From NCBI RefSeq assembly GCF_004121055.1, contig NZ_PYAL01000002.1:62001-126000 (forward strand): a stretch of 64,000 bases of DNA, written 5' to 3'. The position numbers and the translations under genes are program-made. Below the pieces are notes generated by a model that worked only from the letters and a program-made list of their open reading frames with translations, did not search any database and was not told where the DNA came from. This stretch comes from Achromobacter aloeverae. Lineage in GTDB: Bacteria; Pseudomonadota; Gammaproteobacteria; Burkholderiales; Burkholderiaceae_B. Each line of letters opens with the position of its first letter. The first letter of the stretch is position 1. Below, piece after piece: positions 1-9,461 of the stretch.

Positions 1-1360
1 AGTTGCCGTCCTCGCCGTCTATCATCTCCTTGATCAGCGCACGCACCGCGGCGGCCGAGCAACTGCCGCCGGTGTCGGTATAGAGTTCGCGCGAGAAGAA
101 ATGCTTGAACTCGAAGATGCCTCGCGGCGTCGCCATGTACTTGTTGCTGGTGGCGCGCGACACCGTGGATTCGTGGATTTCCAGTTCGTCGGCGATCTCG
201 CGCAACATCAGCGGCCGCAGGGCAATCTCGCCATATTCGAAGAAGGTCTGCTGGCGCAGCACGATGGCCTCGGCCACGCGCTGTATGGTGCTGTAGCGCT
301 GTTCGACGTTGCGTATCAGCCAGCGCGCCTCCTGCAGCTCCTGCGCCATCGGCGAGCGGTCGCTGTAGCGGGCGCTGCGGAAAAGGTCGGCATAGGCGCG
401 ATGCAGGCGCGCGCGCGGCATGGACGCGCGGTTGGGCGTGACGATCCATTGCCCATTGAACTTGTGCACCATCACGTCCGGCACGATGTAGTTGGAATCC
501 GGCTTGGCGTAGCGCAGGCCCGGCCGTGGATCGAGGCTGCGGATCAGGGCGCACGCGCCGCGCAGGTCATCGTCGCTGCATTGGCAGCTGCGGCCCAGGC
601 CGGAGAAGTCGTGCTTGCCCAGCCGCTCCAGTTCATTGGCCACGATATACAGCGCCAGTTCGCGTCCGTCGGTCCCGGCCGGCAAGGCCTGCAATTGCAA
701 GGTCAGGCATTCCGCCAGGTTGCGCGCGGCGATCCCGGGCACGTCCAGCTGCTGCACCAGCTTCAGCGCGACTTCCCACTCCTCGCGCTCCGGCGGCGGA
801 TTGAAGGCGCCTTCGCCGGCGAGTTCCTCGAGGTCGGTACGAAGATAGCCATCCTCGTCCAGGCCTTCGATGACATAGGCGGCCAGCAGACGGTCGCGTT
901 CCGCCAGGCGATAGCTGCAGAGTTCATTGCTCAAGTGGTCGCGCAAGTCCAGGACGCTGCGCGCCCATTGGCCCACGTCGGTCTCGCCGTCGCCGGTGCC
1001 GCGCGCGGCCGGATAGTCGCCCGAGTATTCCGTCTGGGGGTCGGGCAGTTCCGGCAGCTCGGTCACCGTTTCGGCCGGGACCTCGGTCGTCGCGGCCGCG
1101 ATGCCGTCCGCGTCGGCCGGAGTCGCGGGACTGGTCAAGGCGTCCGCGCCGATGGCCTGCGTGGTCTGGACGGCCTGTGCGTCCGCCTGCGGAGGACCGT
1201 CGTCCTCCACTTCTTCCAAAAAGGGGTTGGTGGCCAGCGCTTGCTCGATCTCGTGGGTGAATTCGAGCGCGGACATTTGCAGCAGTTTCACGGACTGCTG
1301 CAAGCGGGGGGTCAGGCTGGTCTGCTGCCGGGCCCTCAACTCGTAAGTGGCTTGTGCCAA
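1..1360 (-). CDS. rpoN: RNA polymerase sigma-54 factor RpoN (3' part beyond window edge)
   Basis: Sigma-54 recruits core RNA polymerase to -24/-12 promoters and needs AAA+ activators to open them. The 453 visible codons start with the glutamine- and leucine-rich region I (LTPRLQQSVKLLQMSALEF), then an acidic spacer, the core-binding region, and the helix-turn-helix around IADELEIHESTVSR. The RpoN box lies past the left edge, so about 30-40 residues are missing compared with the usual ~490. I chose the TTG start at 1358-1360 because GGAGAC lies about 7 bases upstream and an in-frame stop follows shortly upstream with no ATG between. Two sigma-54 activators sit within 5 kb. Identification is firm. 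Confidence 0.95.
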   Translation of the reverse strand, partial: MAQATYELRARQQTSLTPRLQQSVKLLQMSALEFTHEIEQALATNPFLEEVEDDGPPQADAQAVQTTQAIGADALTSPATPADADGIAAATTEVPAETVTELPELPDPQTEYSGDYPAARGTGDGETDVGQWARSVLDLRDHLSNELCSYRLAERDRLLAAYVIEGLDEDGYLRTDLEELAGEGAFNPPPEREEWEVALKLVQQLDVPGIAARNLAECLTLQLQALPAGTDGRELALYIVANELERLGKHDFSGLGRSCQCSDDDLRGACALIRSLDPRPGLRYAKPDSNYIVPDVMVHKFNGQWIVTPNRASMPRARLHRAYADLFRSARYSDRSPMAQELQEARWLIRNVEQRYSTIQRVAEAIVLRQQTFFEYGEIALRPLMLREIADELEIHESTVSRATSNKYMATPRGIFEFKHFFSRELYTDTGGSCSAAAVRALIKEMIDGEDGN

Positions 1361-1656
1361 TTGCTGTCTCCGTAAAGCGGGTCAAGGAAAACGTTGTGCC
1401 CATACATATGAAAGGAAGAAAGCAAAGTCCATGCCACATTTTCAAAACGCCGCTGGAAATTTGGGTGGGTCGCGGCAAACCCGCGTCAATGCTGGGTTTG
1501 CGCGGCACGGCATATGCTGGTCGACAATCTGAAACGCCATCAAGGGCGCCCGCCAGGCGTCCGCGAACAGGCGGAATTACCACGTCCGTGTAAGAACTTC
1601 AGCGACCGGCGACGCAGGGACCCGGGACGAGGCCGCCGCTGGCTTGGGAGCGCGCC

Positions 1657-2157
1657 ATGATAGGCAAACAGACTGAATCCGGCACCGCGCCGGCGGCCGT
1701 GGGGATGCCGGCCGAGGGTCGCATCGTGGGATCGCCCAAGCATACGGCCAGCGGGCCGGGACCCGCCATCATGGCGGCACAAACCCTGGAAGGCGATGAC
1801 GTGCTTAACCTGGCCGGCGAAAAGCTGGGGGTATTGCGGGACATCATGCTGGATGTCCACGCCGGCCGCATCGCCTATGCGGTGCTGGAGCGAGGTGGCG
1901 TCATGGGTATCGGCGACAGGCTTTTCGCGATCCCATGGGATGCATTGACGCTGGACACCGATCGGAAGTGCTTCCTGCTGGATCTCGACCTGGAGCGGCT
2001 GCGCCAGGCGCCCGGCTTCGACAAGAACAACTGGCCCCGCACGGCCGATGAGAGCTGGGTCGCCCTGCGGGGCGGTCCCGGCGCCAGCCGCGGGGCGGAA
2101 GGCGTGGCGATGCAGGAGCCGCAGGCGCTGGACTGCGGGCTGAGGACGGACGACTGA
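1657..2157 (+). CDS. PRC-barrel domain protein
   Basis: A 166-residue protein. Residues ~42-115 form a PRC-barrel: NLAGEKLGVLRDIMLDVHAG, then a hydrophobic strand and GIGDRLFAIPWDALTLD. These small beta-barrels occur in photosynthetic reaction-centre H subunits and RimM, and are common as stand-alone stress or envelope-associated proteins whose role is unknown. The N-terminal ~40 residues are low-complexity, so the true start may be the internal Met at residue 39. The tail is Gly/Glu-rich. The gene is divergent from rpoN and convergent with the downstream activator gene. No specific function can be given. Confidence 0.75.
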   Translation: MIGKQTESGTAPAAVGMPAEGRIVGSPKHTASGPGPAIMAAQTLEGDDVLNLAGEKLGVLRDIMLDVHAGRIAYAVLERGGVMGIGDRLFAIPWDALTLDTDRKCFLLDLDLERLRQAPGFDKNNWPRTADESWVALRGGPGASRGAEGVAMQEPQALDCGLRTDD

Positions 2158-2202
2158 GTCGGCGGCGGGCCAGCGTTTGCCTGCTCGCGGCCGGCCGCTG
2201 CA

Positions 2203-3210
2203 TCAGCCGCGCGTGGTAGCCGCTTCGTAGTTGCCCAGGCGGTTGTATAGCGTCTTCAGGCTGATGCCCAGGGTGCGCGCGGTCCTGCGCTTGTCGCCCT
2301 GGTGGTGGGCCAGCGTCGCCAGGATCAGGTCCTGCTGCGCCTGCATCAACGACGTGCCGACGGCCATCCGCACGCTGCCCGCCTCCACGGCGGCCGTCTT
2401 CACCGGCTTGCGCGCGGCAGCCAGGGGCGGGATCGTAACCTCGTCGTCGGCCATGATGAAGGCGCGATGCACCGTGTTTTTCAGCTCCCGTACATTGCCC
2501 GGCCAGTCATAGGCGGTCAGGGCCTGCATGCTGTCCTTGGCGAATACCTTGGCGCTACCCTCGGCGGCATTGAAACCGTCCAGGAAGCGCTGCGCCAGGT
2601 AGGGCACGTCCTCCATGCGTTCGCGCAGAGGCGGCACACGCAAGGGCACCACGGCCAAGCGGTAGAGCAGGTCTTCCCGGAACTGGCCCTGTTCCACGGC
2701 GGCGTAGGGGTCGCGGTTGGTGGCGGCGACGATGCGCACGTCCACCTTCACGGGGTGCAGCCCGCCCACCCGGTGGAATACGCCGGTTTCCAGCACGCGC
2801 AGCAGCTGCACCTGCATGTCCAGGGGCATCTCCGTGACTTCGTCCAGGAATAGCGTGCCGCCGGTAGCGTGTTCGAAATAGCCGATGTTCTGCGCTACCG
2901 CGCCGGTGAAGCTGCCTTTCTCGTGGCCGAACAATTCGGCCTCGATCAGCGACGGCGGAATGGCGCCACAATTGACGGGGACGAAGGGCTTGCCGGCGCG
3001 TTGGCTGCCCGTGTGGATGGCGCGGGCCACCAATTCCTTGCCACAGCCGCTTTCGCCCACGACCAGGACGCTGGCTTCCGTGGTGGCGACTTTGTTGATT
3101 TGCTGGGCGAGGGCCTGCATGACAGGGCAGCGGCCCATGGCGGCGGGTTCAAGAACGGCGGGGCGGTCGGCACGCGACGCGTTCCTGCGCGTCGAAGAGG
3201 GGCTGGGCAT
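2203..3210 (-). CDS. Sigma-54-dependent transcriptional activator without a sensory domain
   Basis: NtrC-family AAA+ ATPase of 335 residues that should remodel sigma-54 holoenzyme. Visible motifs are Walker A GESGCGKE (52-59), the sigma-54-contacting loop GSFTGA (99-104, the Ser variant of GAFTGA), Walker B TLFLDE (119-124), an arginine-finger region, and a C-terminal Fis-type HTH ending in [11 protein letters not shown]. There is no receiver, GAF or PAS domain: only ~25 residues precede the AAA+ fold. Activity must therefore be controlled by partner proteins, as with PspF, or by expression. It is divergent from a second activator with a receiver domain and shares its HTH sequence ([10 protein letters not shown]). 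Confidence 0.9.
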   Translation of the reverse strand: MPSPSSTRRNASRADRPAVLEPAAMGRCPVMQALAQQINKVATTEASVLVVGESGCGKELVARAIHTGSQRAGKPFVPVNCGAIPPSLIEAELFGHEKGSFTGAVAQNIGYFEHATGGTLFLDEVTEMPLDMQVQLLRVLETGVFHRVGGLHPVKVDVRIVAATNRDPYAAVEQGQFREDLLYRLAVVPLRVPPLRERMEDVPYLAQRFLDGFNAAEGSAKVFAKDSMQALTAYDWPGNVRELKNTVHRAFIMADDEVTIPPLAAARKPVKTAAVEAGSVRMAVGTSLMQAQQDLILATLAHHQGDKRRTARTLGISLKTLYNRLGNYEAATTRG

Positions 3211-3529
3211 GGGGTCTTACCTTTACTGGGACGCGTGTCCGCCTGTTGTGGGTGGCGGGACTGTTTTAATGATCGTACTCATCAAGAATACCTGGCATTG
3301 CAAGCACTTGAAAGCGGATGAAAATCTTAGCCAACTGTACGAATTGATTACGATTTTGGGACGCACCCCAAGATAAGCTTCGCTGCGGGTCGGCCTCCAT
3401 GGCACCATTTGGATGGCGGCGGATATGCGTCGCGACCCGCTAAAATGCCGGATGGCAAGCCCTACGCTCACGCAAGGAAGACGCGGGCGACAGGGTAGAA
3501 AAATATCGTACTCCAGGGAATTATTGCGC
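3211..3529. other. Divergent intergenic region between two sigma-54 activators
   Basis: About 320 bases without a gene, holding the promoters of both activators. The centre (3260-3370) is AT-richer than its surroundings, as expected for promoters. I looked for a -24/-12 sigma-54 element and found no acceptable match. No terminator or repeat is evident. Confidence 0.5.
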
Positions 3530-4921
3530 ATGCCACATGTTTTGATCGTCGATGATGAATCGCCCGTGCGGACGGCACTGGCAGAGATCGTCAAAGACGA
3601 GGGGTTCACCGTTGCGCAGGCCAGCGACCTGCGCGAAGCGAAGATACAGATCCTGCGCCAGGCGCCGGACCTGGTGCTGTCCGACCTGCAGCTTCCGGAC
3701 GGGAACGGCCTGGAGATTTTCCAGGCGCTCAGTTCGCCCAATGTGGACGTGGTGTTCATCACCGGGCACGCCAGTGTGGAAAGCGCGGTGGACGCCTTGC
3801 GCCTGGGCGCCATCGATTACCTGCTCAAGCCGGTGAATATACAGCGCCTGAAAATGGTGCTGGGCCGGATGCCGCGCAATGCGGACCTGTCGTCCTGGGG
3901 CGGCACCTTCGAGGAAGACGGCCGCTTCGGCAAGATGCTGGGCCGGTCCGAGCCGATGAAATTGCTGTACAAGCAAATCGCCAAGGTGGCGCCGACAGAA
4001 GCGACGGTGCTGCTTATGGGGGATAGCGGAACCGGCAAGGAGTTGGCGGCCCAGGCCATCCATGAATTGAGCGCCCGGCGCAAGGGGCCTTTCCTGCCGG
4101 TCAATTGCGGCGCCATTTCGCCCAACCTGATAGAAAGCGAAATGTTCGGCCACGAGCGCGGCAGTTTTACCGGCGCCGACCGCCAGCACAAGGGCTATTT
4201 CGAGCGGGCCGCGGGCGGCACGCTATTCCTGGACGAAATCACCGAAATGCCGGTCGACCTGCAGGTCAAGCTGCTGCGGGTGCTGGAGACCGGCCTGTTC
4301 ATGCGGGTTGGGACCAACCGCGAGATCGCCAGCGATGTGCGGGTGGTGGCGGCGACCAACCGCAATCCCGAAGAGGCCGTGGCCGAGGGCAAGTTGCGCG
4401 AGGACCTCTATCACCGCCTGAACGTCTTCCCGTTGGAATTGCCGCCGCTGCGCGAACGTGGCGACGACGTGCTGCTCATCGCCCAGCGGTATCTGGACAT
4501 ACTCAACAAGGAACGCGGCGCGGACAAGAAATTCACGTCCGGCACGCTGGACGCCATGCGCCGGCATGCCTGGCCCGGCAATGTGCGCGAGCTCAAGAAC
4601 TATGTGCATCGCGCCTTCATCCTGGCGGATGACAACGAGATCCGGGCCAACGTCGTGCCCCTGCAAATGGCGCCGGAAAAGGCCACGGTGGGGACGCAGA
4701 TCACCGTACCGGTGGGCGTGCCGCTGGCCGACGCCGATCGGCAGCTGATTTTCGCCACGCTGGAGCAATGCGGCGGCGTCAAGAAGCACGCCGCGGAAAT
4801 CCTCGGCATCAGCCTGAAGACGCTCTATAACCGGTTGGAGGAGTATGCCGCCGCCGGTTATTTCCCCAAGGTCTCCGATGGCGCGGGCAAGGGGGAAGCC
4901 GCGTTGAGCGAGTCGAAGTAG
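3530..4921 (+). CDS. Sigma-54-dependent response regulator (NtrC family)
   Basis: A 463-residue regulator with receiver, AAA+ and Fis HTH domains. The receiver carries DDE at 8-10, phospho-acceptor D52 in [10 protein letters not shown] and K100. The ATPase has Walker A GDSGTGKE (164-171), GSFTGA (211-216) and TLFLDE. The HTH ends in [14 protein letters not shown]. An upstream GTG/ATG extension of 39 residues is open, but it is poorly conserved in character; the ATG at 3530 starts directly at the receiver fold. No cognate histidine kinase gene is adjacent, so it is an orphan within this window. It is divergent from a receiver-less paralogue. Confidence 0.92.
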   Translation: MPHVLIVDDESPVRTALAEIVKDEGFTVAQASDLREAKIQILRQAPDLVLSDLQLPDGNGLEIFQALSSPNVDVVFITGHASVESAVDALRLGAIDYLLKPVNIQRLKMVLGRMPRNADLSSWGGTFEEDGRFGKMLGRSEPMKLLYKQIAKVAPTEATVLLMGDSGTGKELAAQAIHELSARRKGPFLPVNCGAISPNLIESEMFGHERGSFTGADRQHKGYFERAAGGTLFLDEITEMPVDLQVKLLRVLETGLFMRVGTNREIASDVRVVAATNRNPEEAVAEGKLREDLYHRLNVFPLELPPLRERGDDVLLIAQRYLDILNKERGADKKFTSGTLDAMRRHAWPGNVRELKNYVHRAFILADDNEIRANVVPLQMAPEKATVGTQITVPVGVPLADADRQLIFATLEQCGGVKKHAAEILGISLKTLYNRLEEYAAAGYFPKVSDGAGKGEAALSESK

Positions 4922-5011
4922 CTTCGCCGGACCGGCATCCCGCTTGCTGTTTTACCGCCTCCAGCCGCCGCGCCATCCTGTGCGCGGCGGGTAGCACAAC
5001 GGAGGTGGAAC

Positions 5012-5554
5012 ATGGCTGAAGCATTGAAGGATGTCTCCGTCGCCATCCTGGCGGTGGACGGTTTCGAACAGGCGGAATTGCTGGAGCCGCGCAAGGCGCT
5101 CCAGGCGGCCGGTGCGCGCACGGTGGTGGTCTCCGCCAAGAAGGGCAAGATCCAGGGTTTCCAGCATACCGACAAGGGCGAGCAGGTCGACGTCGATCTT
5201 ACGTTTGCCGAGGCGGACCCGTCCCGCTTCACGGCGGTCCTGCTGCCGGGCGGCGTGGTCAACGCGGATGCCATCCGCATGGATCCCAAGGCGCGGGAGT
5301 TCGTGACCCGCATGCAGGACGCGGGCAAGCCGCTGGCCGTGATCTGCCATGGCCCCTGGCTACTGGTTTCCGCCGGGCTGGTGCGGGGCCGCACACTGAC
5401 CAGCTGGCCATCGTTGCAGGACGACCTGCGCAATGCGGGCGCCCAGTGGGAAGACAAGGAAGTGGTGGTGGACGGAAATTGGATCAGCAGCCGCAAGCCG
5501 GATGACATTCCGGCGTTCAACAGGGAATTCCTGAAGCGCCTGCAGGGGCAGTAG
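5012..5554 (+). CDS. DJ-1/PfpI family protein (YhbO/glyoxalase III-type)
   Basis: A 180-residue cytoplasmic enzyme of the DJ-1/PfpI superfamily. The nucleophile elbow AVICHGPWLL puts the reactive cysteine at C112 with the adjacent H113, and the acidic residue lies in FEQAELLEP near the N-terminus. Family members act as glyoxalase III-like or deglycase-like stress enzymes, and some were first called intracellular proteases. A strong GGAGGTGG ribosome-binding site precedes the ATG. It is transcribed alone; the next gene is convergent. Exact substrate is uncertain. Confidence 0.85.
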   Translation: MAEALKDVSVAILAVDGFEQAELLEPRKALQAAGARTVVVSAKKGKIQGFQHTDKGEQVDVDLTFAEADPSRFTAVLLPGGVVNADAIRMDPKAREFVTRMQDAGKPLAVICHGPWLLVSAGLVRGRTLTSWPSLQDDLRNAGAQWEDKEVVVDGNWISSRKPDDIPAFNREFLKRLQGQ

Positions 5555-5634
5555 CGGCCGTGGGCACGGGGCGGGCGAGGGTGGGAAAGTCCTCCCAGGC
5601 CCCCGTCCTCCCACGCCTTCCCTGCCTGCGGGGT

Positions 5635-6018
5635 TCAGCCGCCGTTGCGCGCGGGGTCGGGCCGCGTATGGGCGAGGCCAGCCCCGTCGTCGTTGACGAC
5701 TCTGTCGATACCGATATCGCGGCTGCGGCCGTCGCCCTGGTCGTTTTCCACGTCGGCGCGCTCGCCCGTCCCCACGGCATCGGTGTCGGTGTCGGGCGCG
5801 TCGGCGCCCAGGTCGCTGCCTGAATCCGAGGAGTCGCTCGGTCCCAGGGAGCGGTTGCCGTGGCCCGGCGGGATGCCGGAGGCGGCGTCCGCGATGTCCG
5901 CCGTGTCCAAGGGGTCGACGACGCCCGTGGCGTCGTCCTCGTAGAATTCCTCGTCGTTGTCTTGCGCGTCATTGTCGTTGTCCGGATTGGCTTGGTATTG
6001 GGTCTTGCGGGTTGCCAT
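5635..6018 (-). CDS. Acidic, Asp/Asn-rich hypothetical protein
   Basis: A 127-residue protein, strongly acidic, with long runs of Asp, Glu, Asn and Gly (for example NPDNDNDAQDNDEEFYEDD). It has no signal peptide, membrane segment or recognisable fold and is probably disordered. The start at 6018 is supported by AGGAAGG about 6 bases upstream; an upstream in-frame ATG would add an unrelated basic segment. It lies convergent to the DJ-1 gene. I do not recognise a function. Confidence 0.6.
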   Translation of the reverse strand: MATRKTQYQANPDNDNDAQDNDEEFYEDDATGVVDPLDTADIADAASGIPPGHGNRSLGPSDSSDSGSDLGADAPDTDTDAVGTGERADVENDQGDGRSRDIGIDRVVNDDGAGLAHTRPDPARNGG

Positions 6019-6173
6019 ATATGCCTTCCTGCGGCGCGGTGCCGCGGTCATCGTAGGGCCGGCGCAATGGCCGGGATGATGGCTGGCCAGCAAAGCCCAT
6101 GCCCCGGCCGGCGACGATGCATCGTGTCGCCGCCGGGGCGGATCCGGGTACCCGAGGCGGGGTACTACGGGTA

Positions 6174-7163
6174 CTACTCGACCTTGACGTTTCCTTCCTT
6201 GACCAGCTTGGCGAACTTGCGGGTCTCGTCGGCGATGCGCTGGCCGAACTGGGCCGGCGTTTCCTTCATCGGTTCCGCGCCCGCGGCGGCCATGCGCTGC
6301 TTGAATGCCGGCGACGCGGTGATGCCTTCCACTTCGCTGCTAAGGCGCGCCAGCAGCGGCTTGGGTGTCGCGGCCGGCGCGAAGACGCCGAACCAGGTGC
6401 CGATGTCGAAGCCTGGAAGGCCGGTCTCGGCCAGTGTCGGCACATCGGGCAGCGCGTCGCTGCGGCGGGCGGTGGTCACGGCCAGCGCGCGCAGCTTGCC
6501 TGCCTTGATGTGGGGCAGGACGGTGGTGATGGTATCGAAGGACATCGACACCTGGCCGCCCAGCAGGTCGGTGGTCAGGGGGCCGCTGCCCTTATAGGGC
6601 ACATGCAGCAGCGGAGCGCCGGTGGCCGCCTGGAATTGCGTGCCGATCAGGTGCTGGGCGGTCCCGTAGCCGTTGGAGCCGTAGGTCAGGCCCTTGGGCG
6701 CCTGCTTGGCCAGCGCCACCAGCTCCGCCACGTTGTGGGCAGGCGTGTAGGCTGGGTTGATGGTCAGTACGTTGGGGACCATGGCGATGGGTGCGATGGG
6801 CGCCAGATCCTTCTGGAAGTCGTAGCCCAGCGACTTGTAGACACTGGTGGCGATCGTATGATGGACGGCGCCCATCAGCAGTGTGTAGCCATCCGGTTTA
6901 GCCTTGGCGACGTAGTCCGCGCCTATGGTGGCGCCCGCGCCGGGCCGGTTTTCCACGATGACGGCCTGCCCCAGCTTGCGGGAGAGCTCGTCGCCCAGGG
7001 CGCGCGCCAGCACGTCGGTGGTGCCGCCGGTCGGGAAGGGGACCACCAGGGTGATCGTGTGCGAAGGCCAGTCGGCCGCGTGGGCGGCGGCGCCGCCGGC
7101 CAGGCTCGCGCCCGCGAGGGCGAACGCACGGAGCCGCCGGGACAGGGTCGGGGTCAAGCGCAT
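6174..7163 (-). CDS. Bug-family TTT substrate-binding protein
   Basis: A 329-residue periplasmic receptor of the tripartite tricarboxylate transporter (Bug) family. It begins with a Sec signal peptide (basic start, then a hydrophobic stretch ending AAHAAD) followed by the family hallmarks WPSHTITLVVPFPTGGTTD and ENRPGAGATIGADYVAKA. Bug proteins bind small carboxylates, often without a TctAB membrane partner nearby. It is downstream of tartrate dehydrogenase on the same strand with a gap of about 65 bases and AAGGAG before its ATG. A role in tartrate or malate-like uptake is therefore an inference from context. Confidence 0.9.
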   Translation of the reverse strand: MRLTPTLSRRLRAFALAGASLAGGAAAHAADWPSHTITLVVPFPTGGTTDVLARALGDELSRKLGQAVIVENRPGAGATIGADYVAKAKPDGYTLLMGAVHHTIATSVYKSLGYDFQKDLAPIAPIAMVPNVLTINPAYTPAHNVAELVALAKQAPKGLTYGSNGYGTAQHLIGTQFQAATGAPLLHVPYKGSGPLTTDLLGGQVSMSFDTITTVLPHIKAGKLRALAVTTARRSDALPDVPTLAETGLPGFDIGTWFGVFAPAATPKPLLARLSSEVEGITASPAFKQRMAAAGAEPMKETPAQFGQRIADETRKFAKLVKEGNVKVE

Positions 7164-7227
7164 CGTTGTCTCCTTGTTGTCGTTATCCGGCGTCCGATGC
7201 GGGACGCCGGTGGTGTGAGGCGGACGA

Positions 7228-8316
7228 TCAGGCGGCGCGCGCGGCGTCGTGCCGCGCCAGGTGGGCGCAGACCGCGCGTGTCACGTCGTCCGTGCCGGCC
7301 TGGCCGCCCAGGTCGCGGGTGTGCAGGGCGGGATCGGCGGTGACGGCTTCGATGGCCGCCATCACGCGTCGCGCGGCGGCGGCCTCGCCGAGGTGTTCGA
7401 GCAGCATCACCACCGACCAGAAGGTGCCGACGGGATTGGCCCAGCCCTTGCCCATGATGTCGAAGGCCGATCCGTGGATGGGTTCGAACATGGACGGGTA
7501 GCGGCGTTCCGGATCGATATTGCCGGTCGGCGCGATGCCCAGGCTGCCGGCCAGCGCCGCCGCCAGGTCGCTGAGGATGTCGGCGTGCAGGTTGGTGGCC
7601 ACGATGGTGTCCAACGTGCGGGGGCGATTGACCATGCGGGCCGTGGCGGCGTCCACCAGTTCCTTGTCCCAGGCGACGTCGGGGAATTCGCGCGCGACCT
7701 GTGCCGCGACTTCGTCCCACATCACCATGGCATGGCGCTGCGCATTGGACTTTGTGATCACCGTCAACTGCTTGCGCGGCCGCGATTGCGCCAGCCGGAA
7801 GGCGAAGCGCAGGATGCGCTCGACGCCGACCCGCGTCATGATGGATACGTCGGTGGCGGCTTCGATGGGATGTCCCTGGTGGACGCGGCCGCCCACCCCT
7901 GAGTATTCGCCCTCGGAGTTCTCGCGCACGATGACCCAGTCCAGGTCCTCCGGCGCGCATCGCTTCAACGGACCGTCGATGCCCGGCAGGATGCGCGTGG
8001 GGCGCACATTGGCGTATTGATCCAGGCCCTGGCAGATTTTCAGGCGCAGGCCCCACAAGGTGATGTGGTCGGGGATGTTGGCGTCGCCCGCCGACCCGAA
8101 CAGGATGGCGTCCTTGCCGCGCAGCGCGTCCAGCCCGTCTTCCGGCATCATCACGCCGTGCTGGCGATAGTAGTCGCCGCCCCAGTCGAAATTCTCGAAT
8201 TCGAAGCGCAGGTCGCCCTGCGACGAAGCCACCGCCTCCATGACGATGCGTCCCGCGGGCACGACTTCCTTGCCGATGCCGTCGCCGGGGATGGTGGCGA
8301 TCTTGTACGTCTTCAT
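7228..8316 (-). CDS. ttuC: Tartrate dehydrogenase / D-malate-type decarboxylating dehydrogenase
   Basis: NAD-dependent beta-decarboxylating dehydrogenase of 362 residues, the length usual for TtuC. It opens with YKIATIPGDGIGKEVVPAG. It carries the substrate and metal motifs ENSEGEYSG and the Asp-rich DILSDLAAALAGSLG region. The family oxidises tartrate, D-malate or isopropylmalate. Isopropylmalate dehydrogenase is less likely because leuCD are absent and the arrangement (LysR divergent, Bug receptor downstream) is catabolic. The start at 8316 has GGAG upstream. Confidence 0.85.
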   Translation of the reverse strand: MKTYKIATIPGDGIGKEVVPAGRIVMEAVASSQGDLRFEFENFDWGGDYYRQHGVMMPEDGLDALRGKDAILFGSAGDANIPDHITLWGLRLKICQGLDQYANVRPTRILPGIDGPLKRCAPEDLDWVIVRENSEGEYSGVGGRVHQGHPIEAATDVSIMTRVGVERILRFAFRLAQSRPRKQLTVITKSNAQRHAMVMWDEVAAQVAREFPDVAWDKELVDAATARMVNRPRTLDTIVATNLHADILSDLAAALAGSLGIAPTGNIDPERRYPSMFEPIHGSAFDIMGKGWANPVGTFWSVVMLLEHLGEAAAARRVMAAIEAVTADPALHTRDLGGQAGTDDVTRAVCAHLARHDAARAA

Positions 8317-8381
8317 GTTCTGCTCCAGCTGGATGACCGGTAGCGATTTTGTGCCGTGGACGCTGTTCACGGACGGGGCTA

Positions 8382-8410
8382 AAGTTGAACCATCATTAAC
8401 TTGAAGTTGA
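8382..8410. promoter_or_regulatory. Putative LysR operator between ttuC and its regulator
   Basis: AAGTTGA occurs at 8382-8388 and again at 8404-8410, two helical turns apart. An inverted TTAACTT lies just before the second copy, forming the small dyad AACTTGAAGTT. This sits in the divergent gap just upstream of the LysR gene, where such regulators usually bind. The function is inferred from position only. Confidence 0.4.
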
Positions 8411-8429
8411 TAATCAGGCGGAGCGTTCC

Positions 8430-9380
8430 ATGAATCATGTCGCAGGCATCCAGGCGGCGGACCTGGGGTTTTTCGTGACGGTGGCGACGGCCGGCAGCCT
8501 TAGCGCGGCGGCGCGCGACCTGGGCATCACCACCGCCGCCGTCAGCAAGCGCCTGGCCCTGATGGAGAGCCGCCTGGGCCTGCCCCTGCTGGTGCGCACG
8601 ACCCGGCGCAGCGGCGTGACGCCCGAAGGCGAAGTGCTGCTGGAGCGGTCGCGCGCCATCCTGGGGGAGATCGACGACCTGCGGCAGTTGCTGGGGCGCG
8701 CCAAGGACAGGCCCAGCGGCCTGCTGCGCGTGAACGCCACGCTGGGGTTCGGGCGCACGCACGTGGCGCCGGTCATTTCCGACTACAGCAAGCGCTACCC
8801 GGAGGTCGAGGTGCAGTTGCAGCTGTCGGCCGATCCGCCGGCCCTGGTGGACGACGTCTTCGATGTCTGCGTGCGGTTCGGCGCCCCACCCGATGCGCGC
8901 TACGTGGCCCGGTCGCTGGCGCCGAACCGGCGTTTGCTGTGCGCGTCGCCCAAGTACCTGCGCGAGCATGGCGTACCGCAGGCGCCGTCCGACCTGGCGC
9001 GGCACAATTGCATAGGCATCCGGCAGGGCAGCGATGCCTATGGCGTGTGGCGCCTGACGCCGCTGCGGCGATCGCGCGTGAAGCCGGGCAGCGCCGCGCC
9101 GCGCGCGGAGGCGGTGCGCGTGCGCGGCAACCTGACCACCAACGATGGGGAAATCGCCGTGAGCTGGGCCCTGGACGGGCATGGCATCGTCATGCGCGCG
9201 GAATGGGACATCCAGCGCTACCTGGCCAGCGGGCGCCTGGTGACGGTGCTGCCGAACTACGCGACGCCGGAGGCGGACATCTATGCGGTGTACCACCCGC
9301 GGCACCAGATGGTGTCGCGGGTGCGCAGCTTCGTCGATTTCCTGGGGGAGCGCTTCAGCGCGCTGGGACGGCGCGCCTGA
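8430..9380 (+). CDS. LysR-family transcriptional regulator
   Basis: A 316-residue LysR regulator. Residues ~9-67 form the winged HTH (LSAAARDLGITTAAVSKRLALMESRLG) and the rest is the periplasmic-binding-protein-like effector domain. It is divergent from ttuC, the classical arrangement for an activator of the adjacent dehydrogenase and Bug genes (compare DmlR for D-malate). The C-terminal part ends just after the fold. The effector is probably the dehydrogenase substrate. Confidence 0.88.
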   Translation: MNHVAGIQAADLGFFVTVATAGSLSAAARDLGITTAAVSKRLALMESRLGLPLLVRTTRRSGVTPEGEVLLERSRAILGEIDDLRQLLGRAKDRPSGLLRVNATLGFGRTHVAPVISDYSKRYPEVEVQLQLSADPPALVDDVFDVCVRFGAPPDARYVARSLAPNRRLLCASPKYLREHGVPQAPSDLARHNCIGIRQGSDAYGVWRLTPLRRSRVKPGSAAPRAEAVRVRGNLTTNDGEIAVSWALDGHGIVMRAEWDIQRYLASGRLVTVLPNYATPEADIYAVYHPRHQMVSRVRSFVDFLGERFSALGRRA

Positions 9381-9461
9381 AGGGACGGCGCGGGCCGGGA
9401 CAGGGGCCGCTGCGGACTGCGCGGATGACGGGGCGTGGCCAGCGCCTGTCCTGGCATGGCC

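Noticed and set aside
3285-3310. Possible sigma-54 promoter (TGGCAT...) between the two activators
   Set aside because: The GC dinucleotide does not fall at the required distance from the GG, so it does not fit the -24/-12 consensus.
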